Positions 8,268 to 18,651 of a stretch of 64,000 nucleotides of DNA are shown here, one piece after another. The stretch is taken from the NCBI RefSeq assembly GCF_022602565.1, contig NZ_JALBCV010000001.1, positions 117,183-181,182 on the forward strand, read 5' to 3'. Made by a program: the position numbers and the translations under genes. Origin of the DNA: Rosenbergiella metrosideri (GTDB lineage: Bacteria; Pseudomonadota; Gammaproteobacteria; Enterobacterales; Enterobacteriaceae). Position 1 is the stretch's first letter, and each line of letters begins with the position of its first letter. The notes below the pieces were generated by a model. The model was not told the DNA's origin and searched no databases. It was given only the letters and a program-made list of their open reading frames with translations.

Positions 8268-9082
8268 ATGAAGAAAGTAATGGCTGCGCTTGCAATAGTC
8301 CTTTCCTTGAGTAGTTGTGACAAGCCCAAAATTGATACTTCCAGTGACGAAAGCATGAAGATATCAATTCAGAAGGTAAGGGAGTCACTTCCAGAGAATC
8401 AACGCACTGCATACGATAGTGCGCTTAAGGTAGTAGCTCTTAACCATTTGAATCTTACTGATCTAACGCAAGCAGGGATGACAAAAAATACCTCTGGTAT
8501 CGAGGCACAAATGAAAAGCGAACTTTCAGGTAAAACCGGAGAAGAGGTCATCTCTTATGCCGAAACGATTAGAAAGGAGAGAGCTGAACGCGACCAAACT
8601 CAGGCACTTCAGGAAATCTCGGAACTTCTACAAAAGCAAAAAACCGCAGAAAGTAGCCTGAAGGAACTTGAATCCTTAAAGGTATCCCGCTCCCGTTTTT
8701 ACTTTGAGAAAAAAATTATGGAAGAGATCAGCCCATCATTGAGTTGAGCGTTGAGAACGGCACAAATAAAGCCATCGCGCGCGCTTATTTCAAAGGCGTC
8801 ATCGCAAGCCCGGGAAGGGAAGTTCCGTGGTTAACCGACACCTTCAATTACCAGATTTCTGGTGGTCTTGAGCCTGGAGAAAAGGCTGAATGGAACCTGG
8901 CACCGAATATTTTTTCCGATTGGGGAAAAGTGAATGCTCCCTCTGACGCTGTATTTACCGTAACCGTTATAAGAGTCGATGATGCGCAGGGCAATCCTGT
9001 GTTTGGCGATGCCGAATTTTCTGAGCGTGACGCAAAAAGACTGGCTGAATTCCAGGCTGAATACCCCAATTCCCCCTCCTGA
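8268..9082 (+). pseudogene. Lipoprotein with frameshift in an A7 run (DUF6694-like)
   Basis: Start ATG 8268 follows ACAGGA. The signal peptide MKKVMAALAIVLSLSSC has a lipobox ending in Cys17, so the product would be a lipoprotein. The mature part is a long charged helix (about residues 25-150). The first frame ends at 8747. In the -1 frame, from the A7 run at 8709-8715, it continues as YGRDQPIIELSVENGTNKAIARAYFKG with a beta-rich domain to TGA at 9080-9082. The two parts plainly form one protein of about 270 residues split by a one-base change in a homopolymer. The family label is from memory and tentative. The frameshift could be decay, a sequencing error, or slippage at the A-run. Confidence 0.6.
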
Positions 9083-9238
9083 ATATTCATTGGCAAAGCT
9101 GAGGTCTGGCACTTAGTTATACCAGGCCATAGCTGACTGGCTGAAGCGCGACGAATCTTTTTAAATCACCTATCGGTTCAAAGACCGAAAAACGTTGAGC
9201 TCAACGATTACGAACATATGTCACGGGGAGACACTTAA

Positions 9239-9420
9239 ATGTTCTTGAATGACCAGGAAACGGCTACAGATCTTTTGTACTACTCGGCGATTGCCGAGAC
9301 GGTGGTGAAGCTCATTGAAGAGACACCCTAGGCTCCGATTACAATTGGTGTTCACGGTGACTGGGGAGCGGGTAAATCTAGTATTCTCAAGATGTTGCAG
9401 ACCTCATGTGAAAATAAAGA
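9239..9420 (+). pseudogene. N-terminal stub of a KAP-family P-loop NTPase
   Basis: ATG 9239 is preceded by a good ribosome-binding site (GGGGAG). The translation reads MFLNDQETATDLLYYSAIAE, then an in-frame TAG at 9329-9331, then GVHGDWGAGKSSILKML, the Walker A signature of KAP-type NTPases (GxxGxGKSS). Homology stops around 9420, where the 3' end of the integrase pseudogene begins on the other strand. KAP NTPases are often found in phage-defence and conflict loci. Only the nucleotide-binding start survives here, with a nonsense mutation, so the gene is dead. Its truncation marks a deletion junction inside the island. Confidence 0.7.
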
Positions 9421-10543
9421 TAAGACTCTCTGCATCTGTCCAGATAATCTGACCACCACTGCATCATCGCCTTGCGGGCTTCCAGATGCTCCGCCTTGTG
9501 GATGTATGCTGCCCGAACGCTATTGAGCTCATGATGGCTCATCTGACGTTCAACCGCATCCAGTGACCAGAGACCTGATTCAACCAGGGCACTGCAGGCC
9601 ATTGCCCGAAACCCGTGGCCGCATACATCCTCTTTAGTATTATATTCCATCAGCCGCAGCGCCTTATTAACCGTATTTTCACTCATTGGTCTGGATGGAT
9701 TCCGGATGCTGGGGAACAACAACTCCTGAACACCGGAGATTTCTCTTATCTGCTTCAGTATGTCGATGGTCTGATGTGACAGCGGCACAATATGTGGCGT
9801 ACGCATTTTCGTCCCCCTATCGGAATAGCTAACTCCGGGGATCGGCTCTCGTGTGGCGGGGATAGTCCAGATTTTGTTTCTGAAACTTAATTCCGACCAG
9901 CGGGCAAACCGCAGTTCACTGGAGCGAATAAAGACATGTAGGGTGAGAGAAACAGCCAGCTGGGTTAATTCCCGTCCCTGATGATAACCATCAATTCGGC
10001 TCAATAGTTTGGGTAGTCGTTCAAGGGGAAAGGCGGGATAGTGTCGTTTAACAGGTGCTGCGACTTCCAGTAGACCTTTTTGCTCAATGCCTTTTAGCAG
10101 ATTGATAAAGTGACGAGGTTTCAGTTCAGCTACTGGCAAGTGTCTAATCACAGGAAATATATGATTGTTCATGCTGGCAAGAAGAGGGGAGGCGTGGTTC
10201 CCTGACCATGTTCTGTTGCTTTTATGCCAGCTAAACACAACGTGCTTAAATGTTTTTTCCGGAAAGCGGGCCGCTTTCTCTGTGATACGTTGCTGTGATG
10301 GATTGATATTCTGCGTCAGCAGCTTGCGTATGCCATCACGTTGCTGACGAGCTTAAGCCAGAGAAACATCGTGATAGGCACCTAGGCCGAGGCGGGATTC
10401 TTTACCATTGACTCGGTATTTCAGATACCAGAGACGTGAACCGCCTGGATTGAATAAAAGGTACAGGCCATGAGAATCGGAAACTTTGAAAGGTTTAGTG
10501 AATGGTTTTAAGCTGCGGATTTTTGTGTCGTTAAGAGATCTTT
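9387..10543 (-). pseudogene. P4-type tyrosine integrase, start lost and nonsense mutation
   Basis: The minus-strand reading from about 10,543 gives LNDTKIRSLKPFTKPFKVSDSHGLYL, the DUF4102 N-terminal domain of P4-like integrases. SLA is then followed by TAA at 10,355-10,353, where the family has SLAEAR. The same frame continues to 9387 with the catalytic region: SSELRFARWSEL (first Arg), HGFRAMA (HxxR), MSHHELN and the nucleophile Tyr in RAAYIH. The ATG is missing: the frame hits a stop just upstream, where an inverted-repeat block begins. The C-terminus appears replaced by about 13 unrelated residues after DYLDRC. The gene lies beside tRNA-Asn, as expected for an integrase that uses the tRNA 3' end as attB. 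It is probably inactive, though a 283-residue GTG-started product from 10,238 cannot be excluded. Confidence 0.85.
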
Positions 10544-10620
10544 GGGGGTCACTCCGTCATCGAACCAACTTGACCCCAAAATTCTCCCGATGCAGAGGGA
10601 AAACTAAAAATGCATCGGGA
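10541..10620. repeat. Two inverted repeats at the integrase 5' end
   Basis: GGGGTCA near 10,545-10,551 pairs with TGACCCC at 10,571-10,577. A second, perfect 10-bp inverted repeat, TCCCGATGCA (10,585-10,594) with TGCATCGGGA (10,611-10,620), follows. They sit exactly where the integrase start codon should be and may be the end of another inserted or deleted element, or arm-type sites of the attachment region. Confidence 0.5.
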
Positions 10621-10690
10621 AGATTTTTCATGCTAACTTATTGAATCTAAATCATATAAGGATTCGCAAAGAGACATGAAAACAAGAATT

Positions 10691-10766
10691 TGGCTCCTCT
10701 GACTGGACTCGAACCAGTGACATACGGATTAACAGTCCGCCGTTCTACCGACTGAACTACAGAGGA
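10691..10766 (-). tRNA. tRNA-Asn(GTT), island attachment site
   Basis: The reverse complement folds as a complete 76-base tRNA: acceptor TCCTCTG pairing with CAGAGGA, D-arm, anticodon arm GGACTGTTAATCC with anticodon GTT (Asn), T-arm CTGGTTCGAGTCCAG, and encoded CCA. The 3' end faces the island and the integrase pseudogene, the usual arrangement when an integrase recombines at the tRNA 3' end (asn tRNA loci host several enterobacterial islands). A second copy of the 3' end, which would mark the other island boundary, is not visible in this window and should lie to the left of it. Confidence 0.95.
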
Positions 10767-10880
10767 ATTGTGTTAACGCGACGAATGCTAACGATACAGC
10801 GGAGCAATGTCAAAGCTAAAATAGCCAATTCACAACTGATCGCGTAATAAAACGGCAAATTGTTTAAAAAGTAGGTTAAC

Positions 10881-11459
10881 TTACTGATTAAATTGATCTA
10901 ACCCTAACTTTTCCAACCACTCCTCGACGGAATCTTGACTGCTTATCTCCGGGTGTAACAACCCATTGACCATAAAGCTGGGCGAGACGTGGATACCGTT
11001 TTGTCGCGCGTACTTCGCATGACGTTTCACTAAATCTTGGAGAGATGTTTGGTCGAAAATCTCTCGAACATCTACACCGCTATATGACACTAAGCGCTGA
11101 AGGAGCTGTTCGGGCGTGGTATGTAGATTGGGGCCTCGACAATGATCGATAAACTCGAACTCTTCACGATGGTCGGCCACGCTTTGCATAACGCTCATCA
11201 CTGCGGACTGGCCTTGAGTGAGTGTGGAGGCGGCGAGAATATATCGAACTATTATTCCTGAAAACATATGCCAAGGCTGCGACTGGAGGAGGATTTTGAT
11301 TTGAAGCTGCTCCGGCCCAGCCGCGTTGAGGAGCGCAGGGAGTTTATTGAACGCTAACACAGAAAAGGGGCAGGTCGGTTCGAGAAAGACTTCGAAAACT
11401 AACTCGCCCTTACCCCATGTCAAGCTTTGCTCGCTATGGCGAAACAGTGTAGTGGTCAT
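10881..11459 (-). CDS. DsbA-like thioredoxin-fold protein with CPFS motif
   Basis: A 192-residue thioredoxin-fold protein of the DsbA/thioredoxin_4 type. The N-terminal strand ends FEVFLEPTCPFS, so the usual CxxC centre is CPFS: only the first Cys (about residue 32) remains. The family cis-proline region is present as HVSPSFMVNG near residue 160. No signal peptide is visible, suggesting a cytosolic protein. A single active-site Cys fits a monothiol reductase, isomerase or glutathione-dependent role rather than disulfide formation. It lies between tRNA-Asn and yciK on the same strand as yciK, 77 bases downstream of it. The exact substrate is unknown. Confidence 0.7.
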   Translation of the reverse strand: MTTTLFRHSEQSLTWGKGELVFEVFLEPTCPFSVLAFNKLPALLNAAGPEQLQIKILLQSQPWHMFSGIIVRYILAASTLTQGQSAVMSVMQSVADHREEFEFIDHCRGPNLHTTPEQLLQRLVSYSGVDVREIFDQTSLQDLVKRHAKYARQNGIHVSPSFMVNGLLHPEISSQDSVEEWLEKLGLDQFNQ

Positions 11460-11536
11460 AGACTTTCCTTGAAAGAGTGGTCGTCAATTGATCAAGCGTG
11501 GCAAAGATAGGTCAACTTTTCAAGCCAGTAGAGCAA

Positions 11537-12298
11537 TTACACCGCAGGCCCAGTTTTCCGACCAGGTTGCGCATCAAGGCTTTGTCCGTGAGTCGTGAGG
11601 CTATCATCGCCCATTAACCATAAATACAGTGGCATAATGTCACTTGGCGTCTTTAACTTCATGCTGTCTTCACTCGGGTAAGCCCTTGCCCGCATCTGGG
11701 TGCGAGTCCCCCCCGGATTGATGCAATTAACTCGGACTTTTGTGCTGGCCAGTTCTTCTGCTAGCACTTGCATCATTCCCTCGGTCGCAAATTTCGACAT
11801 CGCATAAGCTCCCCAGCCTTCACGGCCTTGGCGGCCAACACTTGAGGTAGTGAAGATAAGCGATGCCTGTTCTGCATTATGTAACAAAGGCATGAGTGCT
11901 TGTGTCAGATAAAAAACGGCGTCGAGATTAACCGTCATAACTTGTTTCCAAAGCGTGGCGGGCGTATCCATTAAGGGCATGATTTCACCCAGCATACCGG
12001 CGTTGTGTAGGACACCGTCCAAGGTCGGTGCCACCAGAGCAATATGCTTTGCTAACTCGTGATAATCTTCAAGTTTAGCGGTAGCAAAATCTATCTTGAA
12101 CAGCGAGGGTAATTTGCCAAATTTATGATGGATTTCGGCACCGACGCGGTCAAGCTTCTGTTGATTGCGGCCAAGAAGGATAAGTCGAGCACCGTGATGC
12201 GCATAAGACAGCGCCGCTTCATGTCCAATTCCATCGGTTGCACCGGTCACAACAATGGTTCGATTTTTAAGAAGATCGATGGGTGCTTGATATTGCAT
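11537..12298 (-). CDS. yciK: SDR-family oxidoreductase YciK
   Basis: A 253-residue short-chain dehydrogenase/reductase, close to the 252 residues of E. coli YciK. The Rossmann start reads VTGATDGIGHEAALSYA (TGxxxGIG), with NAG in LHNAGML, catalytic Ser in FTTSSVGRQG and YxxxK in YAMSK. The C-terminus LDAQPGRKTGPAV fits YciK. The physiological substrate is not established. It is divergent from sohB, as in E. coli, with a 136-base shared promoter region. Confidence 0.93.
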   Translation of the reverse strand: MQYQAPIDLLKNRTIVVTGATDGIGHEAALSYAHHGARLILLGRNQQKLDRVGAEIHHKFGKLPSLFKIDFATAKLEDYHELAKHIALVAPTLDGVLHNAGMLGEIMPLMDTPATLWKQVMTVNLDAVFYLTQALMPLLHNAEQASLIFTTSSVGRQGREGWGAYAMSKFATEGMMQVLAEELASTKVRVNCINPGGTRTQMRARAYPSEDSMKLKTPSDIMPLYLWLMGDDSLTTHGQSLDAQPGRKTGPAV

Positions 12299-12434
12299 AG
12301 CGTTTTCCTTAAGCAGTAGAGATGAGCGGTTATGCCGTTTTGACGGCTATGTTACAATTATAGGTGATGATGAAATACGACCGATTATTACAAAAATTTA
12401 ATTTTACCGTCATTTACCCCCAGAGGAGAATAAT

Positions 12435-13478
12435 GTGGGTTTTATAGCAGAATATGGCTTATTTTTAGCTAAAAGTGTGACCGTACTGGTGGTTATCGTG
12501 GCCCTAGTACTCCTCATTATGAATCAGCGCGGAAAAACGAAACAGTCACCGGGTGAATTACTGATTCGAGAACCTGGTAAAGAGTTTGAACAACTGCAAA
12601 AACGCCTCGAACTTGCGCTGGTGGAGCCATCCGCTCAGAAACAATGGCGAAAAACAGAAAAACAGAATGAGAAGGCGCGTATAAAAGAAAGGAAAGCCGA
12701 GGCTAAAGCAGGTACTACGCTGACTAAACCTGTTCTCTATTTATTAAATTTTAAAGGCAGTATGGATGCTCACGAAGTGGAAACGCTTCGTAAAGAAGTT
12801 TCTGCTGTGCTGTCTGTCGCCAAACCGGGTGACGAAGTCTTACTTAAACTTGAAAGTCCTGGCGGGGTGGTACATGGTTATGGGCTCGCTGCTTCACAAC
12901 TGCAACGTATTCGCGATCAGGGCATCACGCTTACGGCAGTCGTCGATAAGGTGGCCGCTAGCGGCGGCTATATGATGGCCTGCGTGGCAAACCATATCGT
13001 GGCGGCACCCTTTTCAATTATTGGATCAATCGGTGTTGTGGCGCAAATTCCCAATATCCATCGCTTACTTAAAAAAAATGATATTGATGTAGAACTGCAT
13101 ACTGCAGGCCAGTACAAGCGCACATTGACCATGCTCGGCGAGAACAGTGAAGAGGGCCGGGAAAAATTTCGTCAAGATTTGGATGATACCCATCAACTGT
13201 TTAAGTCCTTTGTGGCACAAATGCGCCCAAGCTTAGATATTAATAGTGTCGCGACTGGAGAACATTGGTACGGCAAACAAGCTCTTGAGAAAGGACTTAT
13301 TGATGAGATTTCGACGAGTGATGCGTTGATCATAAGTAAGATGCAACAATTCCGGTTATTGAGCATCAGCTATGCGCGCCGTAAAACACTGATAGAGCGA
13401 TTTACGCAAAGTGGTGCCTCGGTCGTCGAAAAGGCGATCCTTAAGCTCTGGCAACGGGGTCAAAAACCGCTTCTGTAA
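12435..13478 (+). CDS. sohB: Inner-membrane peptidase SohB
   Basis: A 347-residue S49-family (SppA-like) protease. Residues 6-29 form the membrane anchor, then a charged linker and the peptidase domain. Visible landmarks: FKGSMDAHEVETLR, LESPGGVVHGYGLAASQ, the nucleophile Ser in VAASGGYMMACVA and the catalytic-Lys region in TAGQYKRTLTMLGEN. The active site should face the periplasm. The start is GTG 12435, preceded by AGAGGAGAA with good spacing; an ATG two bases earlier is out of frame. E. coli has yciN between sohB and topA; here the gap has no gene. Confidence 0.95.
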   Translation: MGFIAEYGLFLAKSVTVLVVIVALVLLIMNQRGKTKQSPGELLIREPGKEFEQLQKRLELALVEPSAQKQWRKTEKQNEKARIKERKAEAKAGTTLTKPVLYLLNFKGSMDAHEVETLRKEVSAVLSVAKPGDEVLLKLESPGGVVHGYGLAASQLQRIRDQGITLTAVVDKVAASGGYMMACVANHIVAAPFSIIGSIGVVAQIPNIHRLLKKNDIDVELHTAGQYKRTLTMLGENSEEGREKFRQDLDDTHQLFKSFVAQMRPSLDINSVATGEHWYGKQALEKGLIDEISTSDALIISKMQQFRLLSISYARRKTLIERFTQSGASVVEKAILKLWQRGQKPLL

Positions 13479-13496
13479 CATGGATGCTTATCGGTC

Positions 13497-13523
13497 AAAG
13501 CCTCTTTTCAAAGAGGCTTTTTT
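13497..13523 (+). terminator. Intrinsic terminator after sohB
   Basis: A stem AAAGCCTCTTT/AAAGAGGCTTT with a very short loop is followed by a T-run, starting 19 bases after the sohB stop codon. Confidence 0.85.
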
Positions 13524-13720
13524 GTTGCTATTGATATAATTAGCCTCTCTATTTTCTTATAGGCTTATGCCTCAAGCCGCTTGAATTAATGTTGCGAAAC
13601 TGATTTTATCAGGTAGAGTGTGGCGATTTAGCGTAGCAGACTAGTGAGTCCGGTTTTGCGACAAAGCTGGGAATTAAATTATTTTAATCAGTTGGTTATT
13701 TCCCGCGAGAATGCCACAAT

Positions 13721-13751
13721 TGTGTTATACAACACATTCTGTAACAGAATG
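13721..13751. promoter_or_regulatory. Two adjacent palindromes in the topA promoter region
   Basis: TGTGTT-atac-AACACA (13,721-13,736) and CATTCTG-taa-CAGAATG (13,735-13,751) lie side by side 72-102 bases upstream of the topA start. Nothing else is visible in the 344-base sohB-topA gap except the terminator. They could be operators or supercoiling-sensitive cruciforms; no known site consensus is matched with confidence. Confidence 0.4.
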
Positions 13752-13822
13752 TAGCGGGTAATAAATGTTATCCATCAAAGTTTTTTCACGTTCATTGAAC
13801 GTTTCTATTAGGTAGATTATTT

Positions 13823-16420
13823 ATGGGTAAAGCACTTGTCATAGTGGAGTCACCTGCAAAAGCCAAAACGATTAATAAATATCTGGGCAGTGGCTACGTT
13901 GTCAAATCAAGTGTGGGCCACGTTCGTGACTTACCAACGAGTGGTTCGGCAACAAAGAAAAGTGGAACTGCCAGTAAAGCGAAAGGTACTAAAGCGGTAA
14001 AAAAAGACGCTACAGAGACCTTAGTTAACCGTATGGGTGTCGATCCCTGGCATGGTTGGAAAGCCAACTACCAGATTCTACCGGGTAAAGAGAAAGTCGT
14101 GGCAGAGCTGCAAGCGCTCGCAAAAGACGCTGACCATATCTATCTCGCAACGGATTTGGACCGCGAAGGGGAAGCGATTGCTTGGCACTTAAGAGAGATT
14201 ATTGGCGGTGATGATAAGCGCTTTAGCCGGGTTGTTTTTAACGAAATTACGAAGAATGCGATACAACAAGCCTTTGAAAAACCGGGTCAGTTAAATATTG
14301 ACCGCGTCAATGCTCAGCAGGCGCGTCGTTTTATGGACCGCGTTGTCGGTTATATGGTTTCTCCCTTACTCTGGAAAAAAATTGCCCGTGGACTTTCTGC
14401 AGGACGCGTTCAGTCTGTAGCAGTGCGTCTCGTGGTCGAACGCGAGCGGGAAATTAAAGCTTTCGTTCCGCAAGAGTATTGGGAAGTTGACACTAAGCTG
14501 AATACTCCCAAAGGCGATGAGCTGTTAATGCGTGTTACGCATAAGCTGGACAGCGCGTTTCGTCCAACGCACAAAGCCGAAACCGATGCCGCCGTTAAAT
14601 TACTGCAAAAAGCGCGTTTCGAGGTGCTCGATCGCGAAGATAAGCCGACAAGCAGTAAAGCGAGCGCACCCTTTATCACCTCAACCCTGCAACAAGCGGC
14701 CAGCACACGTCTTGGTTACGGCGTGAAAAAAACGATGATGTTGGCGCAACGCTTGTATGAAGGGGGGCATATTACCTATATGCGTACTGACTCAACTAAC
14801 TTGAGCCAAGACGCTATCAGTATGGCACGTGATTACATCCAAACTGAATTTGGTGACAAGTATTTGCCTGAGTCTGCGACCCTCTATTCGAACAAAGAAA
14901 ATTCACAAGAAGCGCACGAAGCCATTCGTCCTTCTGATGTATCCGTTGATGCTGAGCAGCTTAAAGATATGGAAGCTGACGCACGTAAGCTTTATCAACT
15001 GATTTGGCGTCAATTCGTTGCTTGTCAGATGACACCTGCGCGTTATGATTCGACAACCTTAACGGTAAAAGCAGATGAATACGTACTCAAGGCGAAAGGT
15101 CGTACCTTACGCTTTGACGGTTGGACCAAAGTGATGCCAGCCCTACGTAAAAATGATGAAGATATGACTCTACCTGTAGTCAAGGTAGGCGACGAACTTG
15201 ATCTACAGGAGATTTTACCTCGTCAATTATTCACCAAGCCGCCAGCACGCTTTAGCGAAGCGTCTTTAGTTCGTGAATTAGAAAAACGTGGTATTGGTCG
15301 CCCATCGACTTACGCATCAATTATCTCGACCATCCAAGATCGTGGTTACGTGCAAGTCGAAAACCGCCGTTTCTACGCTGAAAAAATGGGAGAAATCGTC
15401 ACGGATCGCTTGGAAGAAAACTTCCAAGAGTTGATGAACTACGATTTTACTGCACGCATGGAAGATAATCTCGACCAAGTCGCAAACAATCAGGCGGAGT
15501 GGAAAGGGGTACTGGATAATTTCTTCGGTGACTTCAGTCAACAGCTCACACAAGCTGAGAAAGATCCGGCAGAAGGGGGCATGCAGCCCAATCCTATGGT
15601 ACTGACCTCTATCGATTGCCCAACCTGTGAACGTGCAATGGGGATTCGTACCGCGACTACCGGTGTCTTTTTAGGCTGTTCGGGCTATGCCTTACCGCCT
15701 AAAGAGCGTTGTAAGCAAACCATTAACCTTATCCCAGAGAGCGAAGTTTTAAACATTCTCGAAGGGGATGATGCAGAAACTAATGCCTTACGTGCCCGTC
15801 GCCGCTGCGTTAAATGCGGCACGGCAATGGACAGCTATTTGATCGATGAAAAACGTAAGTTACATGTCTGCGGTAATAACCCCTCATGTGATGGGTATGA
15901 AGTCGAAGAAGGTGAGTTTCGTATTAAAGGGTACGATGGCCCAATCGTCGAGTGTGATAAGTGCGGCAGCGAAATGCACCTGAAGTTGGGACGTTTCGGC
16001 AAGTATATGGCCTGTACTAACGAAGAGTGTAAAAACACTCGGAAGATTTTACGTAATGGTGAAGTTGCGCCTCCAAAAGAGGATCCTGTTCCGTTACCAG
16101 AATTAGAGTGCGAAAAATCAGAGGCTTACTTTGTTCTGCGCGATGGCGCTTCGGGTATCTTCTTGGCAGCAAATACTTTCCCTAAATCACGGGAAACCCG
16201 TGCGCCGTTGATTGAGGAACTCCAACGTTTTAAAGACCGTTTACCAGAGAAGTTTATTTACCTAACGGAAGCCCCTGCAGTGGATCCTCAAGGTAATAAA
16301 ACATTTGTTAGATACAGTCGTAAAACAAAGCAACAATATATCTCCTCCGAAAAAGAAGGCAAAGCGACAAACTGGACGCTGTTCTATATTGACGGCAAAT
16401 GGCAAGAAGCTAAAAAGTAA
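13823..16420 (+). CDS. topA: DNA topoisomerase I
   Basis: An 865-residue type IA topoisomerase that relaxes negative supercoils. The N-terminal Toprim domain starts [16 protein letters not shown] with the acidic triad in [10 protein letters not shown]. The active-site tyrosine is Y319, in [12 protein letters not shown]. The C-terminal third holds zinc-ribbon repeats with CxxC pairs ([28 protein letters not shown]), then the single-strand-binding domains. The length equals that of E. coli TopA. It lies upstream of cysB as in E. coli. Confidence 0.98.
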   Translation: MGKALVIVESPAKAKTINKYLGSGYVVKSSVGHVRDLPTSGSATKKSGTASKAKGTKAVKKDATETLVNRMGVDPWHGWKANYQILPGKEKVVAELQALAKDADHIYLATDLDREGEAIAWHLREIIGGDDKRFSRVVFNEITKNAIQQAFEKPGQLNIDRVNAQQARRFMDRVVGYMVSPLLWKKIARGLSAGRVQSVAVRLVVEREREIKAFVPQEYWEVDTKLNTPKGDELLMRVTHKLDSAFRPTHKAETDAAVKLLQKARFEVLDREDKPTSSKASAPFITSTLQQAASTRLGYGVKKTMMLAQRLYEGGHITYMRTDSTNLSQDAISMARDYIQTEFGDKYLPESATLYSNKENSQEAHEAIRPSDVSVDAEQLKDMEADARKLYQLIWRQFVACQMTPARYDSTTLTVKADEYVLKAKGRTLRFDGWTKVMPALRKNDEDMTLPVVKVGDELDLQEILPRQLFTKPPARFSEASLVRELEKRGIGRPSTYASIISTIQDRGYVQVENRRFYAEKMGEIVTDRLEENFQELMNYDFTARMEDNLDQVANNQAEWKGVLDNFFGDFSQQLTQAEKDPAEGGMQPNPMVLTSIDCPTCERAMGIRTATTGVFLGCSGYALPPKERCKQTINLIPESEVLNILEGDDAETNALRARRRCVKCGTAMDSYLIDEKRKLHVCGNNPSCDGYEVEEGEFRIKGYDGPIVECDKCGSEMHLKLGRFGKYMACTNEECKNTRKILRNGEVAPPKEDPVPLPELECEKSEAYFVLRDGASGIFLAANTFPKSRETRAPLIEELQRFKDRLPEKFIYLTEAPAVDPQGNKTFVRYSRKTKQQYISSEKEGKATNWTLFYIDGKWQEAKK

Positions 16421-16428
16421 TGAAATTC

Positions 16429-16451
16429 TGCACGCCTGATCAGGGCGTGCA
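16429..16451 (+). terminator. Hairpin after topA
   Basis: A perfect 8-bp stem TGCACGCC/GGCGTGCA with 7-base loop starts nine bases after the topA stop. No T-run follows, so it may act as an mRNA 3'-end stabiliser rather than as a classical intrinsic terminator. Confidence 0.5.
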
Positions 16452-16591
16452 CGGCTCTCCACCTCGCGACAACCCCTTAAAACTGTTATAACCAATTATT
16501 CTTTCTGAATATAAATAATGTTATCATGGTTATAGAAATGCACTTTCCTCGCCTTTCCAGGCAGCCTAGCCTCTACGTTGTAGCGTGTTAA

Positions 16592-17575
<984 letters not shown>

Positions 17576-17698
17576 AGTTGATAGGGTTATGTAAAACTTC
17601 GTCGCGTTAGACAAGATGAACTTGATCGTAATCATAGGCAAGTTTCAAATTCTCGCCATACTGCACGCCTTAAACAAAATACAATTGTGGCAGGCACA

Positions 17699-17842
17699 AT
17701 GATGAAAAAGCAAATAGAATTCCCCGCAGCACATCACCCAACGCCACGATGCTCGGTTAAGTTTATATGGGTACTGAGTATTGGGTTTTGTGTGGGTTTT
17801 TGGGCGTTAGTAAGTTATCTACTTTGGGCGGTTTTACGTTAA
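17699..17842 (+). CDS. ymiA: Small membrane protein YmiA
   Basis: A 47-codon gene starting ATGATG at 17,699, with AGG a few bases upstream. The N-terminal 20 residues are polar and basic with a HHPTPR stretch. A single hydrophobic helix follows (about residues 22-45, FIWVLSIGFCVGFWALVSYL), ending WAVLR. Position just after cysB and the single-helix layout match E. coli YmiA, a small inner-membrane protein of unknown role. Sequence identity is modest, so the name rests largely on synteny. Confidence 0.7.
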   Translation: MMKKQIEFPAAHHPTPRCSVKFIWVLSIGFCVGFWALVSYLLWAVLR

Positions 17843-17930
17843 TGGCTTCTTAGAAAGAGAAAGTTAGAAGAGTAGGACTGAGCCTCTATTGAGAACTCAG
17901 CTCATTACTTTTCTTATACCCTTCCAAGCT

Positions 17931-18524
17931 TTAAGAGTGGCTCAACAAATGTCCAAGTTTTGCTGCTTTCGTATCAAGATAGTGACTGTTTTTGGGATTA
18001 CGACCGACTTGAAGTGGAACTCTTTCAGTTATTTTTATACCGGCTTCGCTCAGCACACTTACCTTTTTGGGATTATTAGTCAGTAGACGGATTTTAGCGA
18101 CACCCAGTAGCGTCAGCATGTCGGCACAGAAAGAGAAATTACGTTGGTCTGGAGCAAAACCTAATGCCTCATTGGCTTCGACCGTATCATAGCCTTTATC
18201 TTGAAGTGCATAGGCTTTTATCTTATTGATTAATCCTATGCCCCGGCCTTCTTGACGGTGATAAAGTAATATTCCTCGTCCTTCTTTAGCAATGGCATCG
18301 AGTGCAGACTCGAGTTGAAATCCACAATCACAACGCAAACTAAACAACGCATCGCCCGTTAAACATTCGGAGTGAACACGAGTGAGAACAGGTGTATCAC
18401 CACTGATGTCACCGAACACTAACGCAACATGATCTTTTTGCGTAGAAATTTCTTCGAAGCCAACCATCAGAAATTCACCCCATTGGGTGGGGAGCTTGGC
18501 TTCGGCTACACGTGTTAACTGCAT
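17931..18524 (-). CDS. ribA: GTP cyclohydrolase II
   Basis: The 197-residue enzyme of the first riboflavin step, which opens the GTP imidazole ring to give the diaminopyrimidine product plus formate. The zinc ligands C54, C65 and C67 are seen in [20 protein letters not shown]-binding residues lie in [11 protein letters not shown] and the loop around Y105. The length matches E. coli RibA (196). It is divergent from pgpB. No FMN-riboswitch-like structure is visible upstream, as expected for ribA in this group. Confidence 0.97.
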   Translation of the reverse strand: MQLTRVAEAKLPTQWGEFLMVGFEEISTQKDHVALVFGDISGDTPVLTRVHSECLTGDALFSLRCDCGFQLESALDAIAKEGRGILLYHRQEGRGIGLINKIKAYALQDKGYDTVEANEALGFAPDQRNFSFCADMLTLLGVAKIRLLTNNPKKVSVLSEAGIKITERVPLQVGRNPKNSHYLDTKAAKLGHLLSHS

Positions 18525-18651
18525 TACATACCTCAGTATTTAAATTATACTCAATATTTTTGATGCTTACGCTTATTCTGCCACACTCTCAGCAGAAGTC
18601 TGTAAGATGTTAAAGAAAAAGCACACCAAGATACTAATGCTATGAGGAATT

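Noticed and set aside
8709..8717. Programmed -1 ribosomal frameshifting in the lipoprotein gene
   Set aside because: The A7 run is in phase GAG-AAA-AAA-ATT, not the ideal X-XXY-YYZ phase, and no downstream stimulatory structure is obvious; a mutation or read error is simpler.
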